DNA of 64,000 bases from an uncultured Clostridium sp. (GCA_946498245.1 CAMMNN010000011.1:22638-86637), one strand, 5' to 3'; positions 23,805 through 33,298 are shown, numbered from the stretch's first letter. The notes: generated from the sequence alone by a model not told the origin. Made by a program: numbers and translations.

Positions 23805-25223
23805 ATGATAAAAGACAACCAGAAGGGGTTTAACCGGTTCCATGTGGTTTTGGACGGTCTGGTAACAGCCTTATCCTATTTCCTTGCATGGTATCTGATG
23901 CTGGAAGCCAGGATTTTTCCGTTTCCGGGAGAAGTGCTGGCCCCCCAATATTACTTTGCGGCGCTGATTTTTATTGTGCCGGGTTACCTCATCCTGTATG
24001 GGGTGTTCCATTTATATACGCCTAAGCGGGTCCAGGGACGGCGGGTAGAGTTTGCCAATATCTGCAAAGCCAATGCCATTGGCCTTTTGCTGTTTACCCT
24101 GGTGCTTTTTGCCATTCGTAATCAAAATCCTTTTTTTAATGAATTTGCAACCCGTGTAATTCTGGCGTTTTTTGCTATTAATATTGCCATGATTACGGCG
24201 GAGAGAAACGTCATACGAATGTTTCTGCGCTCTCTCCGTTCCAAAGGATATAACCAGAAGCATATTCTGCTCATCGGCTACAGCCGTGCGGCGGAAGGGT
24301 TTATTGACAGAGTTCTTTCCAACCCGGAATGGGGTTACCGGATACGCGGAATTTTAGACGACAGCCGCAAAACCGGGGAAGGCTACCGGAACGTTCCGGT
24401 AGTGGGAACCATTTCCCAACTGAATCAATTTCTGGAAAGCAATACCTTAGATGAAATCGCTATTACCCTGAGCATTAAGGAATACGGAAATTTGGAGCAA
24501 ATTGTAGCTGCCTGCGAAAAATCAGGGGTTCACACAAAGTTTATTCCGGATTATAATAACATCATTCCTACCCGCCCTTATACGGAGGATCTTCAGGGGC
24601 TTCCGGTGATCCATATCCGGCATGTGCCGCTGACCAATTTGCTGAACGCTACTGTAAAGAGATGCGTGGATATAGTCGGGGCTTTGGCCGGACTGATTAT
24701 CTTTTCACCGGTCATGCTGCTGACGGCTATTTTGGTAAAAACGACTTCTCCAGGACCGATTATTTACAGTCAGGAGAGGGTGGGGCTTCACAACCGTTCT
24801 TTTAAAATGTACAAATTCCGTTCCATGGAGGTTCAAAAGCCCTCGGACGAAAAGTCCAAATGGACGACGCCCCATGATCCGCGGGTAACGCCGGTGGGCC
24901 GTTTTATCAGGAAGACCAGCATTGATGAGATGCCTCAGTTTTTTAATATCCTCATAGGGGATATGAGTCTGGTGGGACCCAGGCCGGAGCGGCCGTTTTT
25001 TGTAGAGAGATTTAAAGAGGAAATTCCCAGATATATGATCAAGCACCAGGTACGCCCGGGACTGACCGGGTGGGCTCAGGTGAATGGATACCGGGGAGAC
25101 ACTTCTATTACAAAGAGAATCGAACACGACTTGTATTATATCGAAAACTGGAGCCTTGGATTTGACTTTAAGATTATGTTTCTGACAGTTTTTAAAGGCT
25201 TTATCAATAAAAACGCGTATTAA
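23805..25223 (+). CDS. Polyprenyl glycosylphosphotransferase (WcaJ/CpsE-like initiating enzyme)
   Basis: 472 residues. About five N-terminal membrane segments (first near 15-33) precede a CoA-binding-like domain (HILLIGYSRAAEGFIDRV) and the bacterial sugar transferase domain: KRCVDIVGALAGLIIFSPVM, PGPIIYSQERVG, MYKFRSM, TSIDEMPQFFNIL, SLVGPRPERP, RPGLTGWAQVNGYRGDT. The DE of SIDEMPQ and the PRP motif are the known catalytic and phosphate sites. It transfers sugar-1-phosphate (commonly glucose or galactose) to undecaprenyl phosphate, starting repeat-unit assembly. No flippase (Wzx) or polymerase (Wzy) is present in this operon, so export must rely on genes elsewhere. Confidence 0.88.
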   Translation: MIKDNQKGFNRFHVVLDGLVTALSYFLAWYLMLEARIFPFPGEVLAPQYYFAALIFIVPGYLILYGVFHLYTPKRVQGRRVEFANICKANAIGLLLFTLVLFAIRNQNPFFNEFATRVILAFFAINIAMITAERNVIRMFLRSLRSKGYNQKHILLIGYSRAAEGFIDRVLSNPEWGYRIRGILDDSRKTGEGYRNVPVVGTISQLNQFLESNTLDEIAITLSIKEYGNLEQIVAACEKSGVHTKFIPDYNNIIPTRPYTEDLQGLPVIHIRHVPLTNLLNATVKRCVDIVGALAGLIIFSPVMLLTAILVKTTSPGPIIYSQERVGLHNRSFKMYKFRSMEVQKPSDEKSKWTTPHDPRVTPVGRFIRKTSIDEMPQFFNILIGDMSLVGPRPERPFFVERFKEEIPRYMIKHQVRPGLTGWAQVNGYRGDTSITKRIEHDLYYIENWSLGFDFKIMFLTVFKGFINKNAY

Positions 25224-25249
25224 AGATACGCAGTGTGAGGTTGAATTGC

Positions 25250-27418
25250 ATGAGTTATGATTATGAAGACGAGTTGGAGGGACGCCGGAGCCGGAGAAAC
25301 CGGAGCGAAGAACGGCAGCCGGAAAGAAACCGGAATCCAGAAAGAACCAGTGCTCCCAGAAACTCCGGAGAGAATTTCGCTCCCGGACAGAGAAGCGGCG
25401 GCAGCCGCCGTCAGACGGGAAGCCAGCCGGCCAGAGAAAAGGGAACAAGCAGTCCGGCAGGGGCAGTGACCGGAGAAAGAAGGGTTTTTAGTCCGGATAA
25501 TAGGGAAAGAAGGCCGTTGCGGATGGCGGCAGGGGATGGCTCCGGCGGAGCCGGCCGCAGGCCGCCGGAACGTCCGGAGAGAGGGGGAGCGTCTTCCTCC
25601 GGAAGCGGCAGGAGAGTTTCATCTTCTCCTGACAGAACGCCCAAAGTGAGCAAGAAGAAGGACGATTTGGATCGTTCCGGCTATGGAGGACGGACTCCTG
25701 ACGGGGGCCGTGTGACGGCAACCAGTCAGGCGGCTGAGAAGGCTGCACGCACGGCTAAAAACAAAAAGAAGCGCCGCATTATTACCATGGTTGTAGCGGA
25801 ATGCATTGCGCTGATTTTTATTTTTACATACGCATACTTTGCCAGGGCCTGGAATATGATTGTGCGGCCGTCAGACTGGGACGTGGAGGAAGTAACCAAT
25901 CCGGAGTTTTCCGTGGAAGTTCCGGAGTACATGAAAGGCCACTGGACCATTGCCGTCTTTGGCGTGGACAGCCGCGATAAAAATGTCCTGAAGGGAACGA
26001 ACTCCGACGTAATTATGATCTGCGATCTTAACCGGGATACGGGAGAGATCAAGATCGTTTCCGTGTTCCGCGATTCCTATTTGAATATTGACGACAAAGG
26101 AAGCTACAATAAGATTAACCAGGCCTACTTTGTAGGCGGTCCTACTCAGGCTGTTAAGGCTTTAAACCGGAACCTGGATCTGAATATTACGGATTACGTA
26201 ACTTTTAACTGGAATGCCGTAGCGGACGGAATTAACGTGTTGGGCGGCATTGATATGGAATTGAGCAAGGCGGAGTTCTACTACATTAACTCGTTTATTA
26301 CGGAAACCGTAAAGGGAACGGGTATTGGCTCCCACCAGCTCACCCACGCGGGCATGAACCATCTGGATGGAGTTCAGGCCGTAGCCTATGGCCGCCTCAG
26401 GCTTATGGACACGGACTTTGCCAGAACTGAACGCCAGAGAAAGGTAATCGAGGCCGCCTTTGACAAAGCTGTCAAAGCTGACTGGAGCACCCTAAACAGC
26501 CTGGTAGGGGCGGTGTTCCCCCAGGTATCTACCTATATTGATATTAACGACATTTTCCCGCTTTTAAGGAATATTACCCAGTACCACATTGGAGAAACGG
26601 CGGGATTCCCGTTCTCCAGGGCTGACGCCAATATGGGAAAGAAGGGCGCCTGCGTAATCCCAACTACTCTGGAGAGCAATGTTATTAAACTCCATGAATT
26701 TTTGTATGGGGAGGAGGATTACACCCCCAGCCAAACGGTAAAGAATATCAGCGCAAAAATTTCCAGCGATACGGGATTATATAAGGAAGGCGCTACCGTT
26801 GGCCACGTATCTACGGATAACGGAGTAATTCCCAGCAGCAAAGCGCCGGCAACAACGAAAGCGGAGACAGAGGAGGAAACAGAAGAAACCTCTGAAACCT
26901 ATGAGACTGACGAGTATGGCAACCGCTTAGACGAAGACGGCAACATCATTGATGATGACGACCAGCTCTATGACGAGCCTATAGAAACGGATGTATACGG
27001 CAATGAAATCATTGACGGCGAGTTTTTCGGAGAAGAGGGCGAGTGGATTGGAGGAAACAGAAGGCCTTCCTCTACGGTTTCCTCCACAGAAGGATCGACT
27101 GAAAATATCAGACCTTCCAGTCCCGCAGAATCCTCAAGCGCTTCCAGGCCGTCGCCGGGAAGTCCGGGGGTAATGGAATCCACGGAAGAAATCGGCCCGG
27201 GTACCGGCATGGAGCCGGGAGGCAGCCAGGGACCGGGATCCTCTAATGGAATATCGCCGGGAGCAACAGGCGGCTATGTGCCGGAAGGGCCAGGGGCAGC
27301 AGATCCTGGAAACGGCGGTCCCGGTGGATCGGTTTATCCGGGAAGCACGACGCCTACAACGCCTTCCATAACGCCGGTACCCACAGAAAATTACGACAAT
27401 ATAGGGCCTGGAATGTAA
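25250..27418 (+). CDS. LytR-CpsA-Psr family glycopolymer ligase with long disordered tails
   Basis: 722 residues from ATG 25250 (GAGG 9 bases upstream). A 175-residue Arg/Ser/Gly/Pro-rich cytoplasmic tail precedes one membrane helix (ITMVVAECIALIFIFTYAYF) and the LCP domain: TIAVFGVDSRD, GTNSDVIMICDLN, VSVFRDSYLNI, DYVTFNWNAVADGINVLGGI, YGRLRLMDTDFARTERQR (conserved Asp/Arg pyrophosphate-binding residues present). After it come an acidic T/E-rich stretch and a P/G/S-rich tail of about 170 residues, likely spanning the wall. LCP enzymes attach undecaprenyl-linked glycans to peptidoglycan; as the last operon gene it fits wall attachment of this glycan. Confidence 0.85.
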   Translation: MSYDYEDELEGRRSRRNRSEERQPERNRNPERTSAPRNSGENFAPGQRSGGSRRQTGSQPAREKGTSSPAGAVTGERRVFSPDNRERRPLRMAAGDGSGGAGRRPPERPERGGASSSGSGRRVSSSPDRTPKVSKKKDDLDRSGYGGRTPDGGRVTATSQAAEKAARTAKNKKKRRIITMVVAECIALIFIFTYAYFARAWNMIVRPSDWDVEEVTNPEFSVEVPEYMKGHWTIAVFGVDSRDKNVLKGTNSDVIMICDLNRDTGEIKIVSVFRDSYLNIDDKGSYNKINQAYFVGGPTQAVKALNRNLDLNITDYVTFNWNAVADGINVLGGIDMELSKAEFYYINSFITETVKGTGIGSHQLTHAGMNHLDGVQAVAYGRLRLMDTDFARTERQRKVIEAAFDKAVKADWSTLNSLVGAVFPQVSTYIDINDIFPLLRNITQYHIGETAGFPFSRADANMGKKGACVIPTTLESNVIKLHEFLYGEEDYTPSQTVKNISAKISSDTGLYKEGATVGHVSTDNGVIPSSKAPATTKAETEEETEETSETYETDEYGNRLDEDGNIIDDDDQLYDEPIETDVYGNEIIDGEFFGEEGEWIGGNRRPSSTVSSTEGSTENIRPSSPAESSSASRPSPGSPGVMESTEEIGPGTGMEPGGSQGPGSSNGISPGATGGYVPEGPGAADPGNGGPGGSVYPGSTTPTTPSITPVPTENYDNIGPGM

Positions 27419-27429
27419 TCAGGCTGCAG

Positions 27430-27475
27430 AAAGAGGCGCAGAGGAACAAATTCCTTTGGCGCCTCTTTCATAAAT
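27430..27475 (+). terminator. Intrinsic terminator of the glycan operon
   Basis: Perfect 10-base stem AAAGAGGCGC (27430-27439) with GCGCCTCTTT (27459-27468), extended by an inner GAGGAA/TTCCTT pairing. It lies 12 bases after the LCP gene stop. Confidence 0.85.
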
Positions 27476-27576
27476 TCATTATACTTTCGTCACATTTTTA
27501 TCACAAATGGCTGTTAAACTGTGAACTATCAAAAGAAGAAAAGCAGAAATGCAGAAAGAGGAAGGAGATTATCATT

Positions 27577-29172
27577 ATGAGTTTTGAAAATGAAAACAAC
27601 AACATGAGTGGTATGAATCCGGATTCTGATAACATAGAGAAGGCAGAAAACCAGACAGAATCCGTTAATTTCGTGATGAAAGAGAGCAGCGAAGGCGGCG
27701 GGGAACAGCGCCGGCAGGACGGCCAGCCCCCTTACGGCCAGCCGGTTTACCGGGGACCTTATCAGTCTCAGGGCAATGCTTACTACAACGGCCAGCCTGA
27801 CGGATATTACAACGGCGGTTATCAGGGCGGTTACCATGCTCCTCAGGGCGGCGGGCAGCCCAATCCCCAACACCATAAAAACAGAGGAAAAGGAAAATCC
27901 ATGGCAAAGAAGGCCGGAGTAGTCGCGGCGGCAGCCTTGCTCTTTGGCGTAGTGTCCGGCGGCACCATAGCAGGGATTAACGCTCTTACTGGAAGCCTGA
28001 CGGCTTCTCAAAGCATAGCCAGTACAGAGGCGGAAACCGTTGCGCCTCAGACCAGCGCTCCCACCGAGGCGGCTGTGCAGGCTCAGACTGCTGAAAACGG
28101 AAACCAGGTAATCGCCATGGATGTATCCGGAATCGTGGAAGAGGTAATGCCGTCCATGGTTTCTATCAGCAACACCATGCTTTACAGCACAAATTCCTGG
28201 TTTTACGGAACCCAGACTTATGAGGTTCCCAGCAGCGGCAGCGGTATTATTTTAGGAGAAAATGATACAGAGCTTTTAATCGTCACCAACAATCACGTAA
28301 TTGAAGATTCGGAAGAACTTACGGTGTCCTTTGTAGACGGCACTACGGCGGAGGCGGCCATTAAGGGAACGGATTCCGTAGTGGATTTGGCTGTCATTGC
28401 AGTTCCTTTGGACTCTATCTCCGATGATACCAGGAGCAAGATCAAACCGGCGGTACTGGGAGATTCCGGTGAAGTAAAAATGGGCCAGGGAGTTATTGCC
28501 ATCGGGAATGCCCTGGGTTATGGACAAAGCGTTACAGTAGGCTATGTCAGCGCCGTAGACCGGAAGATTCAGATTGATGAAAGCGGAAATACGAAAAATG
28601 TAATTCAGACAGATGCGGCTATTAATCCTGGAAACAGCGGCGGAGCCCTGGTCAATATGCAGGGAGAAGTAATCGGCATCAATGAAGCAAAGACCTCGGC
28701 AACTTCCGTAGAGGGCGTGGGATACGCCATTCCTGTCAGCGAAGTGGAAGACATTATCCAGGAGCTGATGAACTCTAAAACCCGGATAACTGTGGAGGAA
28801 GGCAAACAGGGTTACTTAGGAATCCAGGGCACGGACATCAGCGAAAGGGATGCCACCTTGTACGGAATGCCTATCGGCGTCTTTGTTTATAAATTGGTGG
28901 ACGGCGGAGCCGCCAGTCAGTCAGACCTTCAGGAAAAGGATATTATAACAAAAATTGACGGGCAGAGCATTACCACCATGGAAGAATTGAAGAAGATGCT
29001 GACCTATTATGAAGAAGGAACCGAGGTGACTCTGACAGTACAGAGACTGGAAAACGGCCAGTATACGGAACGGCAGATCAGTCTTACTTTGGGACAGAAA
29101 CCGGCGGAGGAAACCACGGATAATCAGACTTCCGGAGCAGGACAAAACAGAATGCCAAGGCTGCAGCAGTAA
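27577..29172 (+). CDS. HtrA/DegP-family S1C serine protease with PDZ domain
   Basis: 531 residues. A 110-residue Gln/Gly/Tyr-rich cytoplasmic tail, one membrane helix (about 111-137, AGVVAAAALLFGVVSGGTIA), then an extracytoplasmic trypsin-like domain with the intact triad H240 (IVTNNHVIE), D270 (VVDLAVI) and S354 (NPGNSGGAL). A PDZ domain spans about 405-505 (GYLGIQG, GGAASQSDLQEKDII). It degrades or checks misfolded exported proteins. Preceded by GAAAGAGGAAGGAG-type sequence. It lies between the glycan operon terminator and its own terminator, so is likely monocistronic. Confidence 0.9.
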   Translation: MSFENENNNMSGMNPDSDNIEKAENQTESVNFVMKESSEGGGEQRRQDGQPPYGQPVYRGPYQSQGNAYYNGQPDGYYNGGYQGGYHAPQGGGQPNPQHHKNRGKGKSMAKKAGVVAAAALLFGVVSGGTIAGINALTGSLTASQSIASTEAETVAPQTSAPTEAAVQAQTAENGNQVIAMDVSGIVEEVMPSMVSISNTMLYSTNSWFYGTQTYEVPSSGSGIILGENDTELLIVTNNHVIEDSEELTVSFVDGTTAEAAIKGTDSVVDLAVIAVPLDSISDDTRSKIKPAVLGDSGEVKMGQGVIAIGNALGYGQSVTVGYVSAVDRKIQIDESGNTKNVIQTDAAINPGNSGGALVNMQGEVIGINEAKTSATSVEGVGYAIPVSEVEDIIQELMNSKTRITVEEGKQGYLGIQGTDISERDATLYGMPIGVFVYKLVDGGAASQSDLQEKDIITKIDGQSITTMEELKKMLTYYEEGTEVTLTVQRLENGQYTERQISLTLGQKPAEETTDNQTSGAGQNRMPRLQQ

Positions 29173-29175
29173 AAT

Positions 29176-29223
29176 GGGAGAGCCCCAAAGGCCATGAAAA
29201 TGGCCGGCGGCGGCTCTCTTTCT
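29176..29223 (+). terminator. Intrinsic terminator after the HtrA protease gene
   Basis: Outer stem GAGAGCC/GGCTCTC and inner stem GGCCAT/ATGGCC with GAAA-like loop, followed by TTTCT. Confidence 0.8.
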
Positions 29224-29235
29224 ATGTAGTCTTAC

Positions 29236-29388
29236 TTGTGCAGCAGAAGGAAATGGCGTATAATAGACCAAAAGCAGCAGTCCGGCCAGACAGTTAGCTG
29301 AACTGCCGGAACCAAAATACAATTGCGTTAGCCTGCAAGGGTTTCATTGCCTTTTATACACTAACGCCAGATTAAGAGGAGAGAAGCA
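29236..29388 (+). promoter_or_regulatory. Promoter and two-hairpin leader of the ClpX-like gene
   Basis: TTGTGC (29236-29241), 17-base spacer, perfect TATAAT (29259-29264). The leader holds two tandem hairpins: TCCGG...CAGTT/AACTG...CCGGA (29281-29310) and GCGTTAG (29325-29331) with CTAACGC (29361-29367). The second ends about 20 bases before the start codon and could affect ribosome access. Not a riboswitch I recognise. Confidence 0.6.
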
Positions 29389-30849
29389 TTGGACGATAAA
29401 GAGAAAGAGCTGACCATAAATTCCGGAGAAACTCCAAAGGATGAAGTCATAGAAGGAAAAACAGAAAAGGACGGGGCGAAAGGCCCGGAAGACAAGGAAA
29501 CGGAAGATCGGTACGAAAAGGTCTGCTATATGTGCCGCCGTCCGGAGAGCAAGGCCGGCCCCATGATCACTATGCCGGGAAATCTCTGCCTGTGCAGCGA
29601 CTGTATGCAGAAGGCCTTTGATTCCATCAGTACCAGCGGCATGGATTTTTCCAGAATCCAGGGAATGCCGTACATGAACCTGAATCTCAATGATTTGATG
29701 CAGAATGTACCGGAAAACATAGAGATCCCCAAGAAACAGAAAATTAAAAAGAAATCTGGCGCGGCTCCGGCCCTGACCATGAAAGACATTCCGGCTCCCC
29801 ACCTGATAAAAGCAAAACTGGACGAGTATGTCATTGGCCAGGATCAGGCAAAAAAAGTTATGTCGGTAGCGGTTTATAACCATTATAAGAGGGCTTTGGT
29901 GGACTGGAAAAAGGATTCCAAAGAGGATGAGGTCATTATTGAAAAATCAAATATACTAATGATTGGCCCTACCGGAAGCGGAAAGACCTACCTGGTAAAG
30001 ACCCTGGCCAAGCTTTTAGATGTGCCCTTAGCCATTGCGGACGCTACCTCCCTGACGGAAGCAGGTTATATCGGCGACGATATTGAGAGCGTAGTTTCAA
30101 AGCTTTTGGCGGCTGCGGACAATGATGTGGAACGGGCTGAGAGAGGTATTATCTTTATTGACGAGATCGACAAAATCGCTAAAAAGAAGGAGACAAATAC
30201 CAGAGACGTCAGCGGGGAGTCGGTACAGCAGGAGCTTTTAAAGCTTCTGGAGGGAAGCGTGGTGGAAGTGCCGGTGGGTTCCAACCAGAAAAACGCTATG
30301 ACGCCTACCGCCACAGTCAATACGGACAATATCCTGTTTATCTGCGGCGGAGCATTCCCGGATTTGGAAAATATTATAAAAGAACGGCTGACGAAAAAAT
30401 CCTCCATGGGCTTTAACAGCTCTCTCAAGGACAGTCTGGATGAAGAGCCGGATTTGTTCCAGTACGTAACTAACGACGATTTGCGGGCCTTCGGCATGAT
30501 ACCGGAATTTTTAGGCCGGCTGCCTGTGACGGTTACCTTAAAGCCTTTAAGTGAGGAAATGCTGGTCCGGATCCTGAAGGAACCCAAAAACGCCATTCTT
30601 AAACAGTATGAAAAGCTGCTGGCTATGGATGAGGTGAAGCTGGTATTTGAGGAAGAGGCCCTCTCCTGGATTGCAGAAGAGGCCATTAAGCGCAAAACAG
30701 GCGCCAGAGCTTTGCGGGCCATTTTAGAGGAATTTATGCTGGACATTATGTTTGAGATCCCCAAAGACCCCGATATTGGCTCTGTGGTGATCACCCGCCC
30801 CTATCTGGAAAAAACCGGCGGACCGCTGGTTCAGATGCGGGGAATGTAG
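29389..30849 (+). CDS. ClpX-like AAA+ unfoldase (variant loops)
   Basis: 486 residues from TTG 29389 after AGAGGAGA. A charged 45-residue leader precedes the ClpX zinc finger (CYMC and CLCSDC). The AAA module has Walker A GPTGSGKT, pore-1 loop GYIG (ClpX usually GYVG), Walker B IIFIDEIDK, TRDVSGESVQQELLKLLEG, ILFICGGAF, GRLPV and TGARALR sensor 2, all intact. Two ClpX-specific loops differ: the RKH pore-entry loop is replaced by GSNQKN, and the ClpP-docking IGF tripeptide reads MGF. No clpP or tig lies nearby. It may be the organism's second ClpX with its own substrates; the variant loops are seen, the specialisation is inferred. Confidence 0.85.
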   Translation: MDDKEKELTINSGETPKDEVIEGKTEKDGAKGPEDKETEDRYEKVCYMCRRPESKAGPMITMPGNLCLCSDCMQKAFDSISTSGMDFSRIQGMPYMNLNLNDLMQNVPENIEIPKKQKIKKKSGAAPALTMKDIPAPHLIKAKLDEYVIGQDQAKKVMSVAVYNHYKRALVDWKKDSKEDEVIIEKSNILMIGPTGSGKTYLVKTLAKLLDVPLAIADATSLTEAGYIGDDIESVVSKLLAAADNDVERAERGIIFIDEIDKIAKKKETNTRDVSGESVQQELLKLLEGSVVEVPVGSNQKNAMTPTATVNTDNILFICGGAFPDLENIIKERLTKKSSMGFNSSLKDSLDEEPDLFQYVTNDDLRAFGMIPEFLGRLPVTVTLKPLSEEMLVRILKEPKNAILKQYEKLLAMDEVKLVFEEEALSWIAEEAIKRKTGARALRAILEEFMLDIMFEIPKDPDIGSVVITRPYLEKTGGPLVQMRGM

Positions 30850-30852
30850 AAG

Positions 30853-32634
30853 CTATTCCCGCAGCCAGAGAAAGGTATTGTACAGTTCCAGACTGCCGTA
30901 TCCCCATTCCCGGTTGGGATAGGAAAAGGCGCGGCTTCTGGTTGCGCCGCGAATCAGGTAGGAACGGACAGCGGCTTCGCTCATTCCCGGATCATTGCCC
31001 TCTACAATTCCCCAGGACATAAGGTTTGCAATGGCTCCGGCGGCAATGGCTGCAGCCACGGAGGTACCGGTTTTCCGGGTCATGGGAATAGAGGACGGGC
31101 TGATGCCGGAACGGTAAGCGGCTTCCGGAATCTTTCCAGGCCCGTAGACATCCACGCCGGGAGCTGCGATGTCCGGCTTGATGCGGTTATCCAAGGTGTA
31201 GCCGCGGCCGGAATGGAGGTAAATGTTTCCTCCCAGGTGATTGTATGCGCCGATGGTAATGGGATTGGGCGTATTGCCGGGAGAAGTAATGGTAGTGTTG
31301 GGGTTGGGCCGAAGGAACACTGTATCAGGAGAGATAAAGCCCTCTATGGGGAGCCACATATGAAATTCTCCGTTAAAAATCTGGTTGCTGTAAACCCGTA
31401 CTCTCCAGTCGCCGGGGACGGGATCTGCAAAGCGCATAAAAACAAGCTGCTTTCCGGAAGCGATTTCCTGGGGGCGGTAATTGACCGTGATAATTGTAGG
31501 CTCCAGGAGAAAGGAAATAACAGCGCTGCTGGTAAGGGTCAGAGGAATCCGGCTGATTTCCTCACCGCTGGGGGACACGAAGCCTACGGTGAAAATTTCC
31601 GGTGTGGATCCCCATAGTTCCAGGGTAAAGCCCTTTTCTCCGGCGCCTACCCGGATTTCCACTTCATCGGGGACGGAATCGTCAGGGGCCATGCCTACAT
31701 AGTGATGGGACAGCCCTGTTTCATTGCCGGCGGCCACGACGGTGCAGATGCCTACGTACTGGCCAATATACCTGAGGGCATGGCTTAAAGGGGAAGCGCC
31801 TTCGTGGCTTCCGGAATTGGTACCCAGTCCCAGACATATGGTGAGGGGCATCTGATAGTATCTGGACAGCATACAGAGGTAGCGGATTCCCATAATAATA
31901 TCGTTTTCCTGAAAGGCCTGGGCGTCAGAGGGAACGCAGAAAAATTCCCGGAGATAAGTTTTTGCGGGCTTCAGCTTTACGGCGGCGATGTAGGCCTGAG
32001 GGGCGGCTCCGGTAAAATCCTGTTCCGGTATGGGACTTCCGGCGGCGATTCCAGCCAGAAAAGAGCCGTGGCCGTCAGTGTCTGTGGTGGGAACGAGAGC
32101 CAGAGGATCCGGGGAGGCCAGAGCTTCATTGATCTGCTCCATGGTAAAGGCAGTGCCGTAATGGATGGGTTCGGAAGGATCGAGATAAGAAACTCCCGGA
32201 GGAATGGACTGGCCCTGGGGGCCGGCGGGATCCGGCAGAGTCTGATCCCAGATTCCCAGAATCCGCGTAGTCTTATTGGAATTTTGAAAGACAGGGCTGC
32301 GGTAGTCAATGCCGGTATCAATAAAACCTAAAATCGTGCCCCGACCCTGAAAACCCAGGGCAGGCTGCCGGAAAACGGAAAAAATACCGGAAGATTCCAG
32401 GGCGGAAGTGTCCATAAGGCCGTAAAGCTTGGGAATCGAATAATAAGGATATTTCTCCAGTGAGATGGGAAGAATATTTTCAGCAGGAACGTAAAGAATG
32501 GAATAACCGGGGAAAGCATAGTCGGCACAGGCGATGCCCTCCGGTTCGGGGGCAGGAAGGCGGCCCTCGCTTCCATAGCGATAGATAAAGTCAGCGTAAT
32601 TTTCCGAGGCTGGATTGACAGTGCAGGGAATCAT
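30853..32634 (-). CDS. Csp-like S8 (subtilisin) family protease
   Basis: 593 residues from ATG 32634 (GGAG 6 bases upstream); longer frames to 32715 overlap the divergent gene without a site. The triad is complete: D106 (GFIDTGIDY), H189 (DTDGHGSFLAG) and S525 (KTGTSVAAAIAAG). An insert of about 150 residues with a jelly-roll-like character lies between H and S. There is no signal peptide. The N-terminus (ENYADFIYRYG) and jelly-roll insert match the Clostridia Csp group, which in spores cleaves pro-SleC on germination. Many Lachnospiraceae have several such genes, so a germination role is likely but not certain. Confidence 0.8.
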   Translation of the reverse strand: MIPCTVNPASENYADFIYRYGSEGRLPAPEPEGIACADYAFPGYSILYVPAENILPISLEKYPYYSIPKLYGLMDTSALESSGIFSVFRQPALGFQGRGTILGFIDTGIDYRSPVFQNSNKTTRILGIWDQTLPDPAGPQGQSIPPGVSYLDPSEPIHYGTAFTMEQINEALASPDPLALVPTTDTDGHGSFLAGIAAGSPIPEQDFTGAAPQAYIAAVKLKPAKTYLREFFCVPSDAQAFQENDIIMGIRYLCMLSRYYQMPLTICLGLGTNSGSHEGASPLSHALRYIGQYVGICTVVAAGNETGLSHHYVGMAPDDSVPDEVEIRVGAGEKGFTLELWGSTPEIFTVGFVSPSGEEISRIPLTLTSSAVISFLLEPTIITVNYRPQEIASGKQLVFMRFADPVPGDWRVRVYSNQIFNGEFHMWLPIEGFISPDTVFLRPNPNTTITSPGNTPNPITIGAYNHLGGNIYLHSGRGYTLDNRIKPDIAAPGVDVYGPGKIPEAAYRSGISPSSIPMTRKTGTSVAAAIAAGAIANLMSWGIVEGNDPGMSEAAVRSYLIRGATRSRAFSYPNREWGYGSLELYNTFLWLRE

Positions 32635-32764
32635 GGCATCTCCGGGTATCAAGGGATTGCTATAGTATATGGCTTTCAAAAGCATAAAATTCGCTGGACG
32701 GAGAATGGGAAACATAGTAAAATCAAAAATAAAAGGCTATGAAAAAATGAAGAGGGGTGGAAAC

Positions 32765-33265
32765 GTGATCTGGTTTGGTTTTAGCGCTGCGCTGGCCGCG
32801 CTGGATTTAGGACTGAAGGAATTAATTGAGGAGAGAGAGGAAAAGGACTTCCCTGTGGAACTTCCCGGAAGTAAAGGAAAAATTATGCTGCATAAAAGCC
32901 ACAATGCCGGAATGCCCTTCGGCCTGCTGAAAGGCAAGCCGGAAATGGTCCGCCTGATTCCTGTGGCGGCTGCCTCATCCGTCTTTGGGGTATTGGCTTA
33001 TTTGACCAATAAAAAGGGCCATTTTGCAGAAAAGACGGCTCTGGCTATGATTTTAGGAGGGGCCGCCAGCAATATCATAGACCGCTTCCGGAAAAATTAC
33101 GTGGTGGATTACTTTAGTTTCCAGGTAAAAGGGCTGAAAAAGGTCATCTTCAATCTGGGAGATATGTTTATTTTTGCGGGATTCCTCCTTATGGCTGCTT
33201 CAGAAGGTGCTTCAGGATTAAAAAGAAGCCTGATGGAAAGAAGAACTCTGGCCAAAAAGGAATAA
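32765..33265 (+). CDS. Signal peptidase II-like membrane protein
   Basis: About 166 residues. GTG 32765 follows GAGGGG by 7 bases; ATG 32747 would add 6 residues with no site. Three to four hydrophobic helices. Lipoprotein signal peptidase landmarks are seen: NAGMPFGLL (family NxGxAFG), GGAASNIIDRFRKNYVVDYF (first catalytic Asp near DR..VVDY) and FNLGDMFIFAG (usually FNxAD, second Asp). Overall similarity is weaker than in typical LspA, and the gene is isolated rather than next to rluD or pyrR. It may be a second, divergent LspA. Confidence 0.65.
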   Translation: MIWFGFSAALAALDLGLKELIEEREEKDFPVELPGSKGKIMLHKSHNAGMPFGLLKGKPEMVRLIPVAAASSVFGVLAYLTNKKGHFAEKTALAMILGGAASNIIDRFRKNYVVDYFSFQVKGLKKVIFNLGDMFIFAGFLLMAASEGASGLKRSLMERRTLAKKE

Positions 33266-33298
33266 AAATTCCCCTTAGACGCGTCAGACGGTCGGATA

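Noticed and set aside
30066..30794. Minus-strand open frame (242 codons) opposite the ClpX-like gene
   Set aside because: Serine-rich reverse translation of the AAA domain, without a start site or known motif.
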